NCBI GenBank assembly: GCA_039519185.1
Contig: CM076850.1
Span: forward strand, 162,236,462 to 162,300,461
Reading direction: 5' to 3'
DNA: 64,000 bases
Origin: Astragalus membranaceus
Taxonomy: Eukaryota; Streptophyta; Magnoliopsida; Fabales; Fabaceae
The translations under genes and the position numbers were made by a program. Within the stretch, counting starts at the first letter, position 1, and every line of letters starts with the position of its first letter. Shown in pieces: positions 9,256 through 21,369 of this stretch. Below the pieces are notes generated by a model that saw only the letters and a program-made list of their open reading frames with translations, was not told the origin of the DNA and searched no databases.

Positions 9256-10983
9256 CACTACAACAAAACTGGCGACTGGCGGCGGTTCAAAAGGCATTCT
9301 GCGGCGGTTTTAACCGCTGCTAAATGCATCTCGCGGCGGTTCCAAAACCGCTGCAGTTCACTCCGCCGCGAGGTAACTCTGCGGCGGTTTTGACAATCGC
9401 TGGAATAACCGCCGGGAGTAGCATTTAGCAGCGGTTTGTGTGGCGGTTTGACATCTGCGGCGGTTCCGAACCGCCACAAAACAGTTGCTAAGTTATAGAA
9501 CACCCAATTTTTTTGCAGCGGTTCGTGGGAATTTAGCGGCGGTTTATATCCGCCCCTAAACAAATGGAGTCAGAATAATCAGTGTCAATCTGCAGCGGTT
9601 TATAACCGCCGTAATTAATTGTTTTTTTTTAAAAAAATATTTCTTATTTGGCTGCTGGTCGAATCATATGGAATGCTAAAAATTATATAATTACTATGAT
9701 AACAACTAAAAATATAAGAAAACAACAATTAAATTAAAATTGACTTCATTACTTCCAAAAAATTATTACAAACAAGAATTCTACTAAAAAATTACATAGG
9801 TACCTAAGACAAGTATTAGAGAGTAAGTCGTTCAATCATAAACAAAGAACTAAACATAAATCTTGTGAATTCATTGGATTGGTGATCAAGTACCAAACTG
9901 GGAAATATATTCCTCTTGAGAGTCCTATGTGCTAGTTTGATGACCAGAAAGCACCACATTGCAACCTGAGTGCCATACAAAAGGTGAAGTATCCTGCATA
10001 TGCTATTGAAGCTGAAATTATCCTTGAAGAGCCATTCATTTCAAAGAGACTAAGACCGTCACCCTATTTCAATAACACAAAAATAATCAAGTTCTTCATA
10101 GTGTGCAGAAAATCACCTTTGAAAAGAGGAACCTTATAAAAATGAACCTTATAAAAACGAACAACAATCTGATAAAATCTAACAAAACCCTAAACATCAA
10201 TTTGATAAAATCTAACAAAACCCTAACATCAATAAAATCTAACAACAATCCGATAAAGAAAAACCCAAAAGAAAAAAAACCTGTGAGAGTGAAATCATTA
10301 TGAAAACGGAAGTGAACACAAAAACGAACCTGGAAGGCTGAAGCACGAGCACAAAGATAGGGAGGACCTTGAACTAAGATGAAAACTTAGGGTTTCGAAG
10401 ATTGCACTGAAGGCGACGGAGGAGAGCGGCTAGGGTTCGAGCGCAGCGAAGCTCACTCTGTCAGGAAGAACGACACCCACTCCAAAAACTCGCTACCATC
10501 TGAAAAGAAGATCGCAAGGTACCGATGGATCTGCGAGGTGAGAGCGTGATTTTAATGGAATTCTGACTTTAGGGTTTGAGGAGGAAGACGATTTTTGAGA
10601 GGTGAGAGCGTGAGTTTAATGGAATTCTGATTTGAGGGTTTCAGGGAGGAATAGAATACTGAGACATGAGAGAGGGTGGTGAGTTCGTGGAATTAGTAAC
10701 CAATTTCTAGAAGGAGGGAGTTTTTTTTGACCAAAAAAAAAGGGAGGGAGAGTTGGGGGGAACGAAAATTTTACAGTAACCGTCGCAGAATTAGCTACTA
10801 ACCGCCGCCGCTTGACTTCAAAAAACAAACCGCTGCAGAATGCCAAATAACCACCGCAGTTTAATTACTAATTGAGGCAGTCAGGTTAACCGATGAACAA
10901 ACCGCCGCAAAATTATAAGCGGCGGCGGTTTACCCAAAACCGTCGCAGATTAACCGCCGCCGGTTGCCTGTTTTGTTGTAGTG
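9256..10983. mobile_element. non-autonomous CACTA (En/Spm) element, 1.73 kb, in RT gene
   Basis: Terminal inverted repeats CACTACAACAAAAC and GTTTTGTTGTAGTG. Flanks gca (9253-9255) and cca (10984-10986) are a 3-bp TSD with one change; the pol frame reads through when the element plus one TSD are omitted. Subterminal regions (9275-9610 and 10780-10960) are crowded with GCGGCGGTT/AACCGCCGC motifs in both orientations, as in CACTA subterminal transposase-binding repeats. No transposase is visible. Low-complexity middle, possible short non-coding gene-like 5' region near 10380-10640. Confidence 0.88.
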
Positions 10984-12154
10984 CCAATGACTGTAATTCT
11001 TTCTTTGTCGAAGGAGCTTTTGTTTCCAAAATAGCTTTCGTCTTATTTTGATGGATTTCAATGCCTTTTTTGTGCACAACAAAGCCTAAAAAATCACCTG
11101 CACGAACACAAAAGGCACATTTGATTGGATTCATTTTCAATCCATATTTTCTCATTCTTTCGAATGATTGTCGAAGATGATCTAAATGACCATTTTCTGA
11201 TGAAGACTTAACAACAATGTCATCTATGTACACTTGCATAAAGTTTTCTATAAAATCATGAAACATAGAATTCATTGCTCTTTGGTATGTAGCACCAGCA
11301 TTTTTAAGACCAAAGGGCATAACTACCCATTCATAACCACCTAATGCCCCTGGGCAATGAAACGCTGTTTTTGATACGTCTTCTTCAGCAATAAAAATTT
11401 GGTTATAACCAGAATAACCATCAAGCATACTTAAATATTCATAGCCTGCTACTGAATCGACTAGCATTTCTGCCACAGGCATAGAGTATTGGTCTTTTGG
11501 TGTAGCATTATTTAAATCCCAAAAATCTATGCAAACTCTAAGAGTGCCATTTTTCTTAATAACAGGGACTATATTAGCTAACCAATCAACATACCTGGCA
11601 GTTCTGATGAACTTGCTCTTTAGTAGCCTTTCAATTTCTGTTTTAATCTTCGACAAGATCTCTGGCGCAAATCTTCTTGGTGTCTGCTTCACTGGCTTCT
11701 TTTCTGGTCGAATAGGTAGCTTCAATTCTACTACTTCTCGACTCAACCCTGGCATTTCATTATAGTCCCAAGCAAAGCAATCTCTGAATTCTTTCAACAG
11801 CTCGACAATTTGCACTCTGAATTCCTTGTCGATCTTCGCACCGATATATGTTGGTCTCTTCACAGAGCCATCTCCCAAGTCAATTTCTTCCAAGGGATCT
11901 TGTGCTTGTATTCTTTTGGTCAAACCCATTGGGTCCTTTTCAAAACCTAAAGGCTTATCATCATATACACAATCAAGCCTTTGGTCTTCGACCAAATCTT
12001 TTTCACTGATTACACTGGTTACACTGGTTTCTGCAACCATTTGTTGATTTAATTCAGCTTCCAAAGCCGCTTTTTCTTTGTTTTCGGCCACATAAGCCAT
12101 AATTCTATCCCGCGTACTGGGCTTAATCATCAAACCATTTAAGGTCCATCCCAA
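10984..12154 (-). pseudogene. reverse transcriptase of composite Tat element
   Basis: ATG at 12154. The N-terminal linker is followed by FAWDYNEMPGL, KNGTLRVCIDFWDLN, YSMPVAEMLVDSVAGY, MLDGYSGYNQI, MPFGLKNAGATYQRAM and the catalytic QVYIDDIVVKS. The thumb ends at KKELQSL, where the CACTA element interrupts it. The catalytic YIDD is intact, so inactivation is by insertion, not by loss of the active site. Confidence 0.9.
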
Positions 12155-12210
12155 CCAGTAGGCTTGACAAAGCCTCTTGGGTGGCTATCTTCATCTATAA
12201 TCTCCCTCTC

Positions 12211-13471
12211 CTAATTTGGGTGGAGTGTGATAGAAGAGAAAACATTATCTTGGTTTATATAACCAAGGTCAGAAGAAGAACATGGCGCAATATTCGCCAA
12301 TTGTTTGTCGAAGGTCTTTCTGGTTATAGTGTTAACTTCTGCTTTGAAGTAACTCTGGTCACCTTCAATGTTTTCGACCAATCCATCCTCTCTCCATATG
12401 ATCAATCTTTGATGGACAGTTGATGGAACTGCCCCCACACCATGGATCCACTCCCTTCCTAGTAGCAAATTATAATTTGCTTTCGATGGAACCACTAGGA
12501 ACAGGGTTAATCTCTTGATGCTTTCCACAGCAAGCTCGACCTCTATGGCCCCAAGTGAATGGCCAGTTTTTCCTTCATAATTTGTCAAAACCACGTTGTG
12601 TGGCCTCAAATCAGTATCACATTTGCCAATTGTCCTTATCAAATGTTGAGGCAAGGTTCACAGCAGCACCTCCATCGACCAAGATTTTATTCACGCCTAT
12701 GTTATTCACTTTGGCTTGAATGAACAAAGGTTTGAGATGATTCATCATCCCACAGTCTGGTCTTTCGAACACTGCATGTTGTTCTTCGACGCAGACATTT
12801 TTGAGCACATAGTAGCAAATTGGCTTGTATGTAGTTTCTTCATCGAAGTCTTCTTCGACGTCATTGACCTCAGAAACCAAATCATACTCTACAGGCAGGA
12901 TAGAGACCACATTACATAAGACGTCGAAATCTGGCTCAGAATCATCGAAATTTGAATCCATGTCTTCGTCCAAGTTTAGGCCTTCTTTGAGTGCAGAAAG
13001 TGGAGGAAAAATTCTTTCCGTAGCTGGCTTTCTAGCCATTTCAAGAGATTCTGAAGGTAACTCTTTACCTTTTCCTTTGTCAGCACTTAATGTTGCCCCT
13101 GTAGCAGTAGTAACTTTCTTCTGGCGTTGATATCTTCGCCATTGTGTTCTTGTCATCGGGTTTTTACCCTTGTAATTATTACGGTAGGCATATTTATTTG
13201 CTTCTGATGCCTTATTTTGGGTAATTGTACTAGCACTAGCACCACCCTTAACCATCTTTGCTGGCTTCTGTTGGTTGCCAGCGTTCTTTCCAGCATAATA
13301 CATGGGATAATACCCAGTACTTCTCCCACCAGAATGAACCCATTTCTCGACAGGAGATTGAGAAGGTGGAACATAAGTTCTAACCTTTTCTTTGTGGGGG
13401 TTCTTAATCGAAGAAACCTTATAAGGTATCCCTCTGTCATTGAAACTGAACTTGGGTCTCTTGTCAACCAA
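12211..13471 (-). pseudogene. gag C-terminus/linker and aspartic protease of composite Tat element
   Basis: The upstream half (12617-13471) is a basic Lys-rich linker ending in ILVDGGAAVNL, the protease active site in its D-G-G variant. The downstream half (12211-12654) continues the protease fold (LRPHNVVLTNYEGKTGHSLG, NLLLGREWIH). A small deletion near 12650 shifts the frame between the two halves, so the protease is broken just after its active site. Confidence 0.8.
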
Positions 13472-15719
13472 TTTCCCCTTGCGTTTGGGTTGAGGTTTGA
13501 AACTTTCCAGATCCTTTGCAGCTTCCTTATCGAAAACAGCACTGCATCATGGACATAGCATCACCTCAGAGTTGTTGATCTTGCAACGATTGAGGAAATC
13601 GATCAACCGTGGAGCTTACAGTGGCTCTTTTCATACTACCCTTTCCTGCAGTATCACCTTAAACTTCGACCATAGCAATGTCAACTTCGACATACATTGC
13701 TTCATTTGTTGGTAGAGGATCTGCATCAATCTTCATTGGAGGCTTTGACTTGTCTCCAAATTTGAGCCTTCCTTCGTTCAATGCTTTTGGAACCAAATCC
13801 CTGAAAAGGACACAACGAGCAGTGTTATGGCCCAAGAAGTTATGAAATTTACAAAAACCTCTTTTCTGTCTTTGTTCCAATGGTGGTGTTTTTAGGCCTT
13901 TAGGCACTAAAATTTGACCATCAGCAACTAACAGATCAAATATTTCGTCACATTTTGAAACATCAAAAGTATATGTTTTTGCAACAAATTTATCATTTTT
14001 AGGTTCGACAGGATTTTTTCCATCTGAAGGCTTTAATAGTTTACAAGTATAAGGAGGTCCGGGTTGTAATTCAGCAATATTAACCTCTTCTTCGACACTT
14101 TCATAAGATATGTCGAATTCTTGGTCATTGTCATTAGCATTGACATAGGCACCCTTTTCTTTTTTATTATTACTAAACCTATTAGTTCTAGCCTTTTCAG
14201 CTTTAAGCCTTTCGACTTGTCGAACTCTATCAGCCAGTTGTGCCATATCTCTTAGGTGCAAAGTATCTAACTTCTTCCTAATAGAGTAGTCTAGGCCACC
14301 AGCAGCCATTTCGACTAACTCGTGCTCAGGTACTTGAGTAAAGCACATTGCCTTGAGAAGTCTAAATCTATTGAGATAATCATCAATAGACTCTGCCCCT
14401 TTACGTTGAACACTAGTCAATTCTTTAAGACTAATCTTACATTGGCCCATGTAAAATTGCTCATGAAAGGCCTTTTCTAACTGAGCCCAATTAAAGATAG
14501 AATGTGGGGCTAAAGTAGTGAACCAAGTGAAAGCATTCTTAGTTAGAGAATTTGGGAAATATTTCATTCTTAAATTCTCATTATGTGCTAAGTCACCAGC
14601 CTCAGTTAAATACCTAGTAATATGTTCAACAGTCGATTCACTGGTTTCCCCAGCAAATTTTGTGAGCTTGGGAATTTTCCATCCCCTAGGCAACTCTGTT
14701 TGCAATGTGTAGTCAGATAATGGTGATACAAAATTAGGCCTGTGTAAACCTAAGTTAAGGCCATTCTGGGCTAAGATAGTTTCGACCATATTAGCCAAGT
14801 TATTTTGTGCTCCAAAATTATTTTGTTGCACTTGCCTAACCACTTCGTCAGCATTCTGATTTCTATTGACTAACACAACATCAGGTATTGCCTCTACTCT
14901 TGGAGGCTCTTCGACAACCATTTGTTGCTGTCCCTGATTCATGGGAATTACATTGTTTGGCCTTTCCAAAGGGATCTCCACAGGCCTAACATTTTGTACT
15001 TGGGGAATTTGCTGGTTATGCACTGGTGGAGTGCCAAACAAACCAGCAATTGTTTGTGTTGTTAACATTTGGTAACTATTATTGGTATTTTGTATCAGAG
15101 GATTGAATACAGTACCAATTTGTTGTGTTAACATGTTAACCATATCGTGATTACTATCATCCATTTGTTGCCTTAATGCCAACAAAGATGATGTGGTTAG
15201 GGCTGGTTGAACATTTCAACCATAAATGTTCTCAGAAGAACTGTGAGTAGGAGAGAAACATACTATTGCATTGTCTGCAAATGTAGATGAATTGGTTTGA
15301 AGACCTGCCATTAAGGCTGTTGGCATGCCATAAGGGTAACTCCTACCATTTATAGGATTAAATGGCATATTTCCACTCACGGGATTAGCCATGAAAGGAC
15401 TTGATGGTCCTAATTCTGGTGGCACATAAGCCATTGCATTGGGTTATGTTACTGCTGCTGTGGTCATCATAGACACAAGAGTATTTACAGGAGCAGTTAC
15501 AGCAGTTATGCCCAGGGCTGTCAAAGAAGACAACGGAGCAGTTACTGCAGTTACACCCATTGTTGTCGAAGGAGACAACAGAGCAGTTACTCCTATAGCG
15601 GCTGCAGCATTTGCATCACTAACTGACGCATTCCTTGGTGAATTTTGCGCATTAGATGAAGAAGTATTGTTATTAGAGCGAGCCATCTCCGAGAGATTTC
15701 TACCACTCCTTAAACGCAT
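13472..15719 (-). pseudogene. gag of the inner Tat copy, with stops and a 74-bp deletion
   Basis: Starts MRLRSGRNLSEMARSNNN (15719). It has repetitive GVTAVTAP segments, then the gag domain (AFTWFTTLAPHSIFNWAQLEKAF, ESIDDYLNRFRLLKA) and a single-zinc-finger-like FCKFHNFLGHNTARC. Compared with the sister copy at 16544-19184, it has CAA to TAA near 15442 and CGA to TGA near 15218, a stop near 13660, and lacks 74 bp at 13606 (sister 16992-17065) between tcaa direct repeats. It is non-functional. Confidence 0.88.
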
Positions 15720-15802
15720 GCAAAAATCACTTTATGCTTTTAAATTCAAGAACAAAAAACTCAGAAATGTTGTAAAACAACTTTTAAAATTAGCACAAAC
15801 TG

Positions 15803-15822
15803 TCCCACTGGGCATGCCAATT
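15803..15822 (-). other. putative PBS beside LTR B
   Basis: Minus strand AATTGGCATGCCCAGTGGGA abuts LTR B; the same place beside LTR C has the TTGGCACGCCCAGTGGG version. Conservation and position support a primer-binding site. The tRNA is not identified. Confidence 0.55.
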
Positions 15823-16543
15823 TGTTTACCGTGGATTTTGGTAAACACCGCTAGTTTCCAGTTTGGTTTACTTGCGGGATCAACTAGTAAATCCCAAGAC
15901 AGGTTGAATAAAAGTTGTTTAAAAAACACGGGTTTCTTACGGGTTAAGTTAAAGAAAAGAAAGAAATTCAATGTTTCTTGCGAAACTAATGAATTATTCC
16001 AGAAAAGAAGAGAATTGCGTAAAACAAAGAAGGCAAAAAGTGTAGGAATTGGAAATAAACAAAGTAAAAGTGCATTAAAAAGGGAAAAGTGGTACACAAT
16101 CATACATTGCTTCTCTGGGCTCGTTTTTCGCTTTAAATTGAAAGTAGAGCGTGAGAATTTGTGTAATGATTTTGTGACCTGTTTTCCTTATGGAAAACTA
16201 CTATATATACAAGGAGGAAAACATAAACTGCCTAAAACTGCTAAGAAATTCAAAAACTATAACTGCTATATACAATTCGACCATGTAACTGCCTACGCCT
16301 TCGACAGCATCATTGCTCTGGTCTTCGACCAAACTCCTTGGCTTTAACCTGCGACCAATCTTCTTAACTTCTTTCTCGTCGAAACTTTGCCTTTAAACTC
16401 TCAGTTTCATTAAGTCTTGGGCATAGTCGAAAATATTCTTCAAAACGTCTTCTCAATGTCAAATATCAACATTTCTTCTTTAAAATGACAAGTCAACATC
16501 GTTGACTGCATTTAATTGAGTCTGTCAAAAATGCAGGCTAACA
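15823..16543 (-). mobile_element. LTR B of composite Tat element, 721 bp
   Basis: Same edges as LTR A. Its inner side carries PBS and gag (15444-15719), so it is the 5' LTR of the complete inner copy. Its outer side (16544 on) runs straight into the middle of a second gag gene, not into a PPT or another target site. Confidence 0.9.
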
Positions 16544-19184
16544 GGTTTAAACCCTTGTAATTATTCTGGTAGGCATATTTATTTGCTTCTGATGCCTTAT
16601 TTTAGGTAATTGTACTAGCACTAGCACCACACTTAACCATCTTTACTGGCTTCTGTTGGTTGCCAGCGTTCTTTTCAGAATAATACATGGGATAATACCC
16701 AGTACTTCTCCCACCAGAATGAACCCATTTCTCGACAGGAGATTGAGAAGGTGGAACATAAGTTCTAACCTTTTCTTTGTGGGGGTTCTTAATCGAAGAA
16801 ACCTTGTAAGGTATCCCTCTGTCATTGAAACTGAACTTGGGTCTTTTGTCGACCCATTTCCCTCTGTGTTTGGGTTGAGGTTTGAAACTTTCCAGATCCT
16901 TTGCAGCTTCCTTATCGAAAACAGCACTGCATCGTGGACATAGCATCACCTCAGAGTTGCTGATCTTGCAACGATTGAGGAAATCGATCAATTCCTCTTC
17001 AGCCTTAGGGTAAACCACCTTCATTTTGTCATCATACTGGTCTTCAGTGACCATTTCGACGTCAACCTTGGAGCTTACAGTGGCTCTTTTCACACTACCC
17101 TTTCCTGCAGTATCACCAGAAACTTCGACCATAGCAATGTCAACTTCGACATACATTGCTTCGTTTGTTGGTAGAGGATCTGCATCAATCTTCATTGGAG
17201 GCTTTGACTTGTCTCCAAATTTGAGCCTTCCTTCGTTCAATGCTTTTTGAACCAAATCCCTGAAAAGGACACAACGAGCAGTGTTATGGCCCAAGAAGTT
17301 ATGAAATTTACAAAAATCTCTTTTCTGTCTTTGTTCCAATGGTGGTGTTTTTAGGCCTTTAGCACTAAAATTTGACCATCAGCAACTAACAGATCAAATA
17401 TTTCGTCACATTTAGAAACATCAAAATTATATGTTTTTGCAACAAATTTATCATTTTTAAGTTCGACAAGATTTTTTTCCATCTGAAGGCTTTAATAGTT
17501 TACAAGTATAAGGAGGTCCAAGTTGTAATTCAGCAATATTAACCTCTTCTTCGACACTTTCATAAGATATGTCGAATTCTTGGTCATTGTCATTAGCATT
17601 GACATAGGCACCCTTTTCTTTTTTATTATTACTAAACCTATTAGTTCTAGCCTTTTCAGCTTTAAGCCTTTCGACCTGTCGAACTCTATCAGCCAGTTGT
17701 GCCATATCTCTTAGGTGCAAAGTATCTAACTTCTTCCTAATAGAGTAGTCTAGGCCACCAGCAGCCATTTCGACTAACTCATGCTCAGGTACTTGAGTAA
17801 AGCACCTTGCCTTGAGAAGTCTAAATCTATTGAGATAATCATCAATAGACTCTGCCCCTTTACGTTGAACACTAGCCAATTCTTTAAGACTAATCTTACA
17901 TTGGCCCATGTAAAATTGCTCATGAAAGGCCTTTTCTAACTGAGCCCAATTAAAGATAGAATGTGGGGCTAAAGTAGTGAACCAAGTGAAAGCATTCTTA
18001 GTTAGAGAATTTGGGAAATATTTCATTCTTAAATTCTCATTATGTGCTGAGTCACCAGCCTCAGTTAAATACTTAGCAATATGTTCAACAGTCGATTCAC
18101 TGGTTTCCCCAGCAAATTTTGTGAGCTTGGGAATTTTCCATCCCCTAGGCAACTCTGTTTGCAATGTGTAGTCAGATAATGGTGATACAAAATTAGGCCT
18201 GTGTAAACCTAAGTTAAGGCCATTCTGGGCTAAGATAGTTTCGACCATATTAGCCAAGTTATTTTGTGCTCCAAAATTATTTTGTTGCACTTGCCTAACC
18301 ACTTCGTCAGCATTCTGATTTCTATTGACTAACACAACATCAGGTATTGCCTTTACTCTCGGAGGCTCTTTGACAACCAGTTGTTGCTGTCCCTGATTCA
18401 TGGGAATTACATTGTTTGGCCTTTCCAAAGGGATTTCCACAGGCCTAACATTTTGTACTTGGGGAATTTGCTGGTTATGCACTGGTGGAGTGCCAAAGAA
18501 ACCAGCAATTGTTTGTGTTGTTAACATTTGGTAACTATTATTGGTATTTTGTATCAGAGGATTGAATACAGTACCAATTTGTTGTGTTAACATGTTAGCC
18601 ATATCGTGATTACTACCATCCATTTGTTGCCTTAATGCCAACAAAGATGATGTGGTTAGGGCTGGTTGAACATTTCGACCATAAATGTTCTCAGAAGAAC
18701 TGTGAGTAGGAGAGAAACCTAGTATTGCATTGTCTGCAAATGTAGATGAATTGGTTTGAAGGCCTGCCATTAAGGCTGTTGGCATGCCATAAGGGTAACT
18801 CCTACCAGTTATAGGATTAAATGGCATATTTCCACTCACGGGATTAGCCATGCAAGGACTTGATGGTCCTATTTCTGGTGGCACATAAGCCATTGCATTG
18901 GATTGTGTTATTACTGCTGTGGTCATCATAGACACAGGAGTAGTTACAGGAGCAGTTACAGCAGTTATGCCCAGGGATGTCGAAGAAGACAACGGAGCAG
19001 TTACTGCAGTTACACCCATTGTTGTCGAAGGAGACACCGGAGCAGTTACTCTTATAGCGGCTGCAGCATTTGCATCACTAACTGACGCATTCCTTGGTGA
19101 ATTTTGCGCATTAGATGAAGAAGCATTGTTATTAGAGCGAGCCATCTCTGAGAGATTTCTACCACTCCTTAAACGCATACACAA
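16544..19184 (-). pseudogene. gag of the outer Tat copy, truncated
   Basis: The N-terminal 575 codons are open from ATG 19184 (MCMRLRSGRNLSEMARSNNN...). A +1 T in a T run near 17475 and a 1-bp loss near 17362 shift the frame in between. The zinc-finger segment and linker resume at 17339 and run to 16602. Homology to the inner copy stops exactly at the edge of LTR B (16544), corresponding to about 13160 in the inner copy. PR, RT and IN of this copy are missing. Confidence 0.88.
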
Positions 19185-19281
19185 ATCACTTTATGCTTTT
19201 AAATTCAAGAACAACAAACCTAGAAATGTTGTAAAACAACTTTTAAAATTAGCACAAACTGTCCCACTGGGCGTGCCAATT

Positions 19282-19947
19282 TGTTTACCGTGGATTTTGG
19301 CAAACACCGCTAGTTTCCAGTTTGGTTTACTTGCGGGATCAACTAGTAAATCCCAAGACAGTTTGGATAAAAGTTGTTTAGAAAACACGGGTTTCTTACG
19401 GGTTAAGTTAAAGAAAAGAAAAAAATTCAATGTTTCTTGCGAAACTAATGAATTGGAAATAAACAAAGTAAAATTGCATTAAAAATAGAAAAGTGGTACA
19501 CAATCATACATTGCTTCTCTGGGCTCGTTTTTCGTTTTAACTTGGAAGTAGAGCGTGAGAATTTGTGTAATGAGTTTGTGACCCGTTTTCCTTATGGAAA
19601 ACTACTATATATACAAGGAGGAAAACATAAACTGCCTAAAACTGCTAAGAAATTCAAAAACTATAACTGCTATATACAATTCGACCATGTAACTGCCTAC
19701 GCCTTCGACAGCATCATTGCTCTGGTCTTCGACCAAACTCCTTGGCTTTAACCTGCGACCAATCTTCTTAACTTCTTTCTCGTCGAAACTTTGCCTTTAA
19801 ACTCTCAGTTTCATTAAGTCTTGGGCATTGTCGAAAATATTCTTCAAAACGCCTTCTCAATGTCAAATATCAACATTTCTTCTTTAAAATGACAAGTCAA
19901 CATCGTTGACTGCATTTAATTGAGCCTGTCGAAAATGCAGGCTAAGA
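19282..19947 (-). mobile_element. LTR C (5' LTR of outer copy), 666 bp
   Basis: Same edges as A and B except that the terminal CA reads GA (gctaaga). It lacks 55 bp present in A and B, removed between gaatt direct repeats near 19454. A PBS-like sequence lies at 19262-19281. It is followed by gggat, matching gggac left of LTR A at four of five positions. Confidence 0.88.
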
Positions 19948-21369
19948 GGGATTAGACCAAAACCCTTGGCGGGAAAAAATGTCAACGAAATCGGTAATAT
20001 GGAAGACCTACCTATTATGGGTAAAGTCCTCCAAAGCTAAATTGGACAGCAGCTCCCACCAATTAAAACCATGACTAGTAAACCTATAATTAGCTAGCTT
20101 ATCTGCGCAATAGTTTCCTTCTCTATAGATATGAGAAATAAGAAAGTTCATCCTCTTGGTTATATCGATGCAATTACATCATCGATCTATTTCTAAGTCT
20201 CCATGGAACTAAACCAGTGGACTGATAAGAAGCCACTAAAGAGCGGAATCACATTCAATCCAAAGCTTGTACAATCCTCTCTCAAAAGCAACTTCAATCG
20301 ACTTCATGACAACCAAAATTTTAGCTTCAAAAGTGGTAGCAATGCCTACATAATCAGAGAAACAACCCATAATTGCCCCACTTGAGCCACAGAACAAGCC
20401 ACCATAAGCCGCAAGACCAAGGTTACCACGGGAGGGCCCATCTAAGTTGCATTTAACCCAACCGCACAAAGGCTTATGCCAAACGACTTCAACAATAGAC
20501 GGAGCCTTTGGAGGGTGACTGACACAGAGAAATGCTTAAGGAAGAGAAATTAATCAGTGGAGTTCGAATTTACCCCAGTAGAGATATGACCGGATAAAGA
20601 AACTACAGCTGAGATAAGATGAAGGCATCTTTCAAAAGGAAAGGAAACATTATTGAAGCGAGTCTGATTCCTGTCATACCAAATGACCCAAATAATGTGA
20701 GCAATGGCAGAGAGGATCATGTCTAGAATCTGGGAGCTCCAATAATTGTTGCATATATTAAGCACGGTATGGATGCTACTAACATCTATGGATAGATGTA
20801 GAAGACCCCCTAGCCAGCGCAAAAATTAAGTAGCAAACTCGCAATGCATGAAAAGGTGATCAACAATCTCAATAGTTTTTCCACACATGCTACACACTGA
20901 GACAACTGTGCAACCTCGGGATCTTAGATTTTCATCAGTGGGCATTTTTTTATGAATGAGTCTCCAAAGTAGAAATGACTTGGAGAGGGGAATGGCTTGT
21001 CTCCAAATAAAGTTACCCCATGGGGAGCCAGGAGGGTTGAGGCAGCGGTAAGCATCTTTCAGACTCAGTGAACCATCAATAGAATGTTTCCAGACAATAG
21101 CATCCTCCCCAGCATCAAAAGGGATGGTGATCTGTTGAATATCACTAATGATAGAAGGACAGGTTGCGATCAACCTTGGAGGAATGTTCCAAGCATGGTC
21201 AACAATAAAGTCTTTAACCGAGGCTTTCAGAAGAGGAGACATACTATCAGGGAGATGCAATAACTTGGCTAAAGGACGAGAAAGCAAACAAGCCATCCAA
21301 AAACTTATGTTACTACCGTCTCCAAGGTTCCAACAACCATCAATAGCAATATTAATATTAATACATGGC
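19948..21369 (-). pseudogene. L1-type LINE ORF2, C-terminal part (zf-RVT and RNase H)
   Basis: From right to left: DGSNISFW, then IVWKHSIDGSLSLKDAYRCL, WRLIHKKMPTDENL and CSMCGKTIEIVDHLFMHCEFA (the zinc-binding region of plant LINE reverse transcriptases), then WVKCNLDGPSRGNLGLAAYGG (RNase H) and HIYREGNYCADKLAN near 20100. Stops and frameshifts near 20820 and 20470 break it. The reverse transcriptase proper is missing because an Athila element cuts in at 21370. On the other side it is cut by the composite Tat element. Confidence 0.85.

Larger units (their letters stand above)
6188..19947 (-). mobile_element. composite Tat-lineage gypsy element: LTR-gag-LTR-gag-pol-LTR
   Basis: Three LTRs of one family lie at 6188-6908 (A), 15823-16543 (B) and 19282-19947 (C). 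In minus orientation the order is LTR C, PBS, truncated gag, LTR B, PBS, gag, PR, RT, RNase H, archaeal-type RNase H, IN fragment, PPT, LTR A. The dual RNase H is diagnostic of Tat. The outer flanks gggac/gggat nearly match, whereas the flank of LTR B (ggttt) matches neither. The simplest reading is that the element B-A inserted in the gag of an older sister copy, and recombination between the two 3' LTRs removed the rest of the sister copy. Confidence 0.8.

Noticed and set aside
15439..16347. 302-codon plus-strand open frame, and similar ones at 6149-6712, 18898-19482 and 19542-19751
   Set aside because: It is antisense to the gag N-terminus and runs through the LTR; the three similar frames are simply the three LTR copies. 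No family features.
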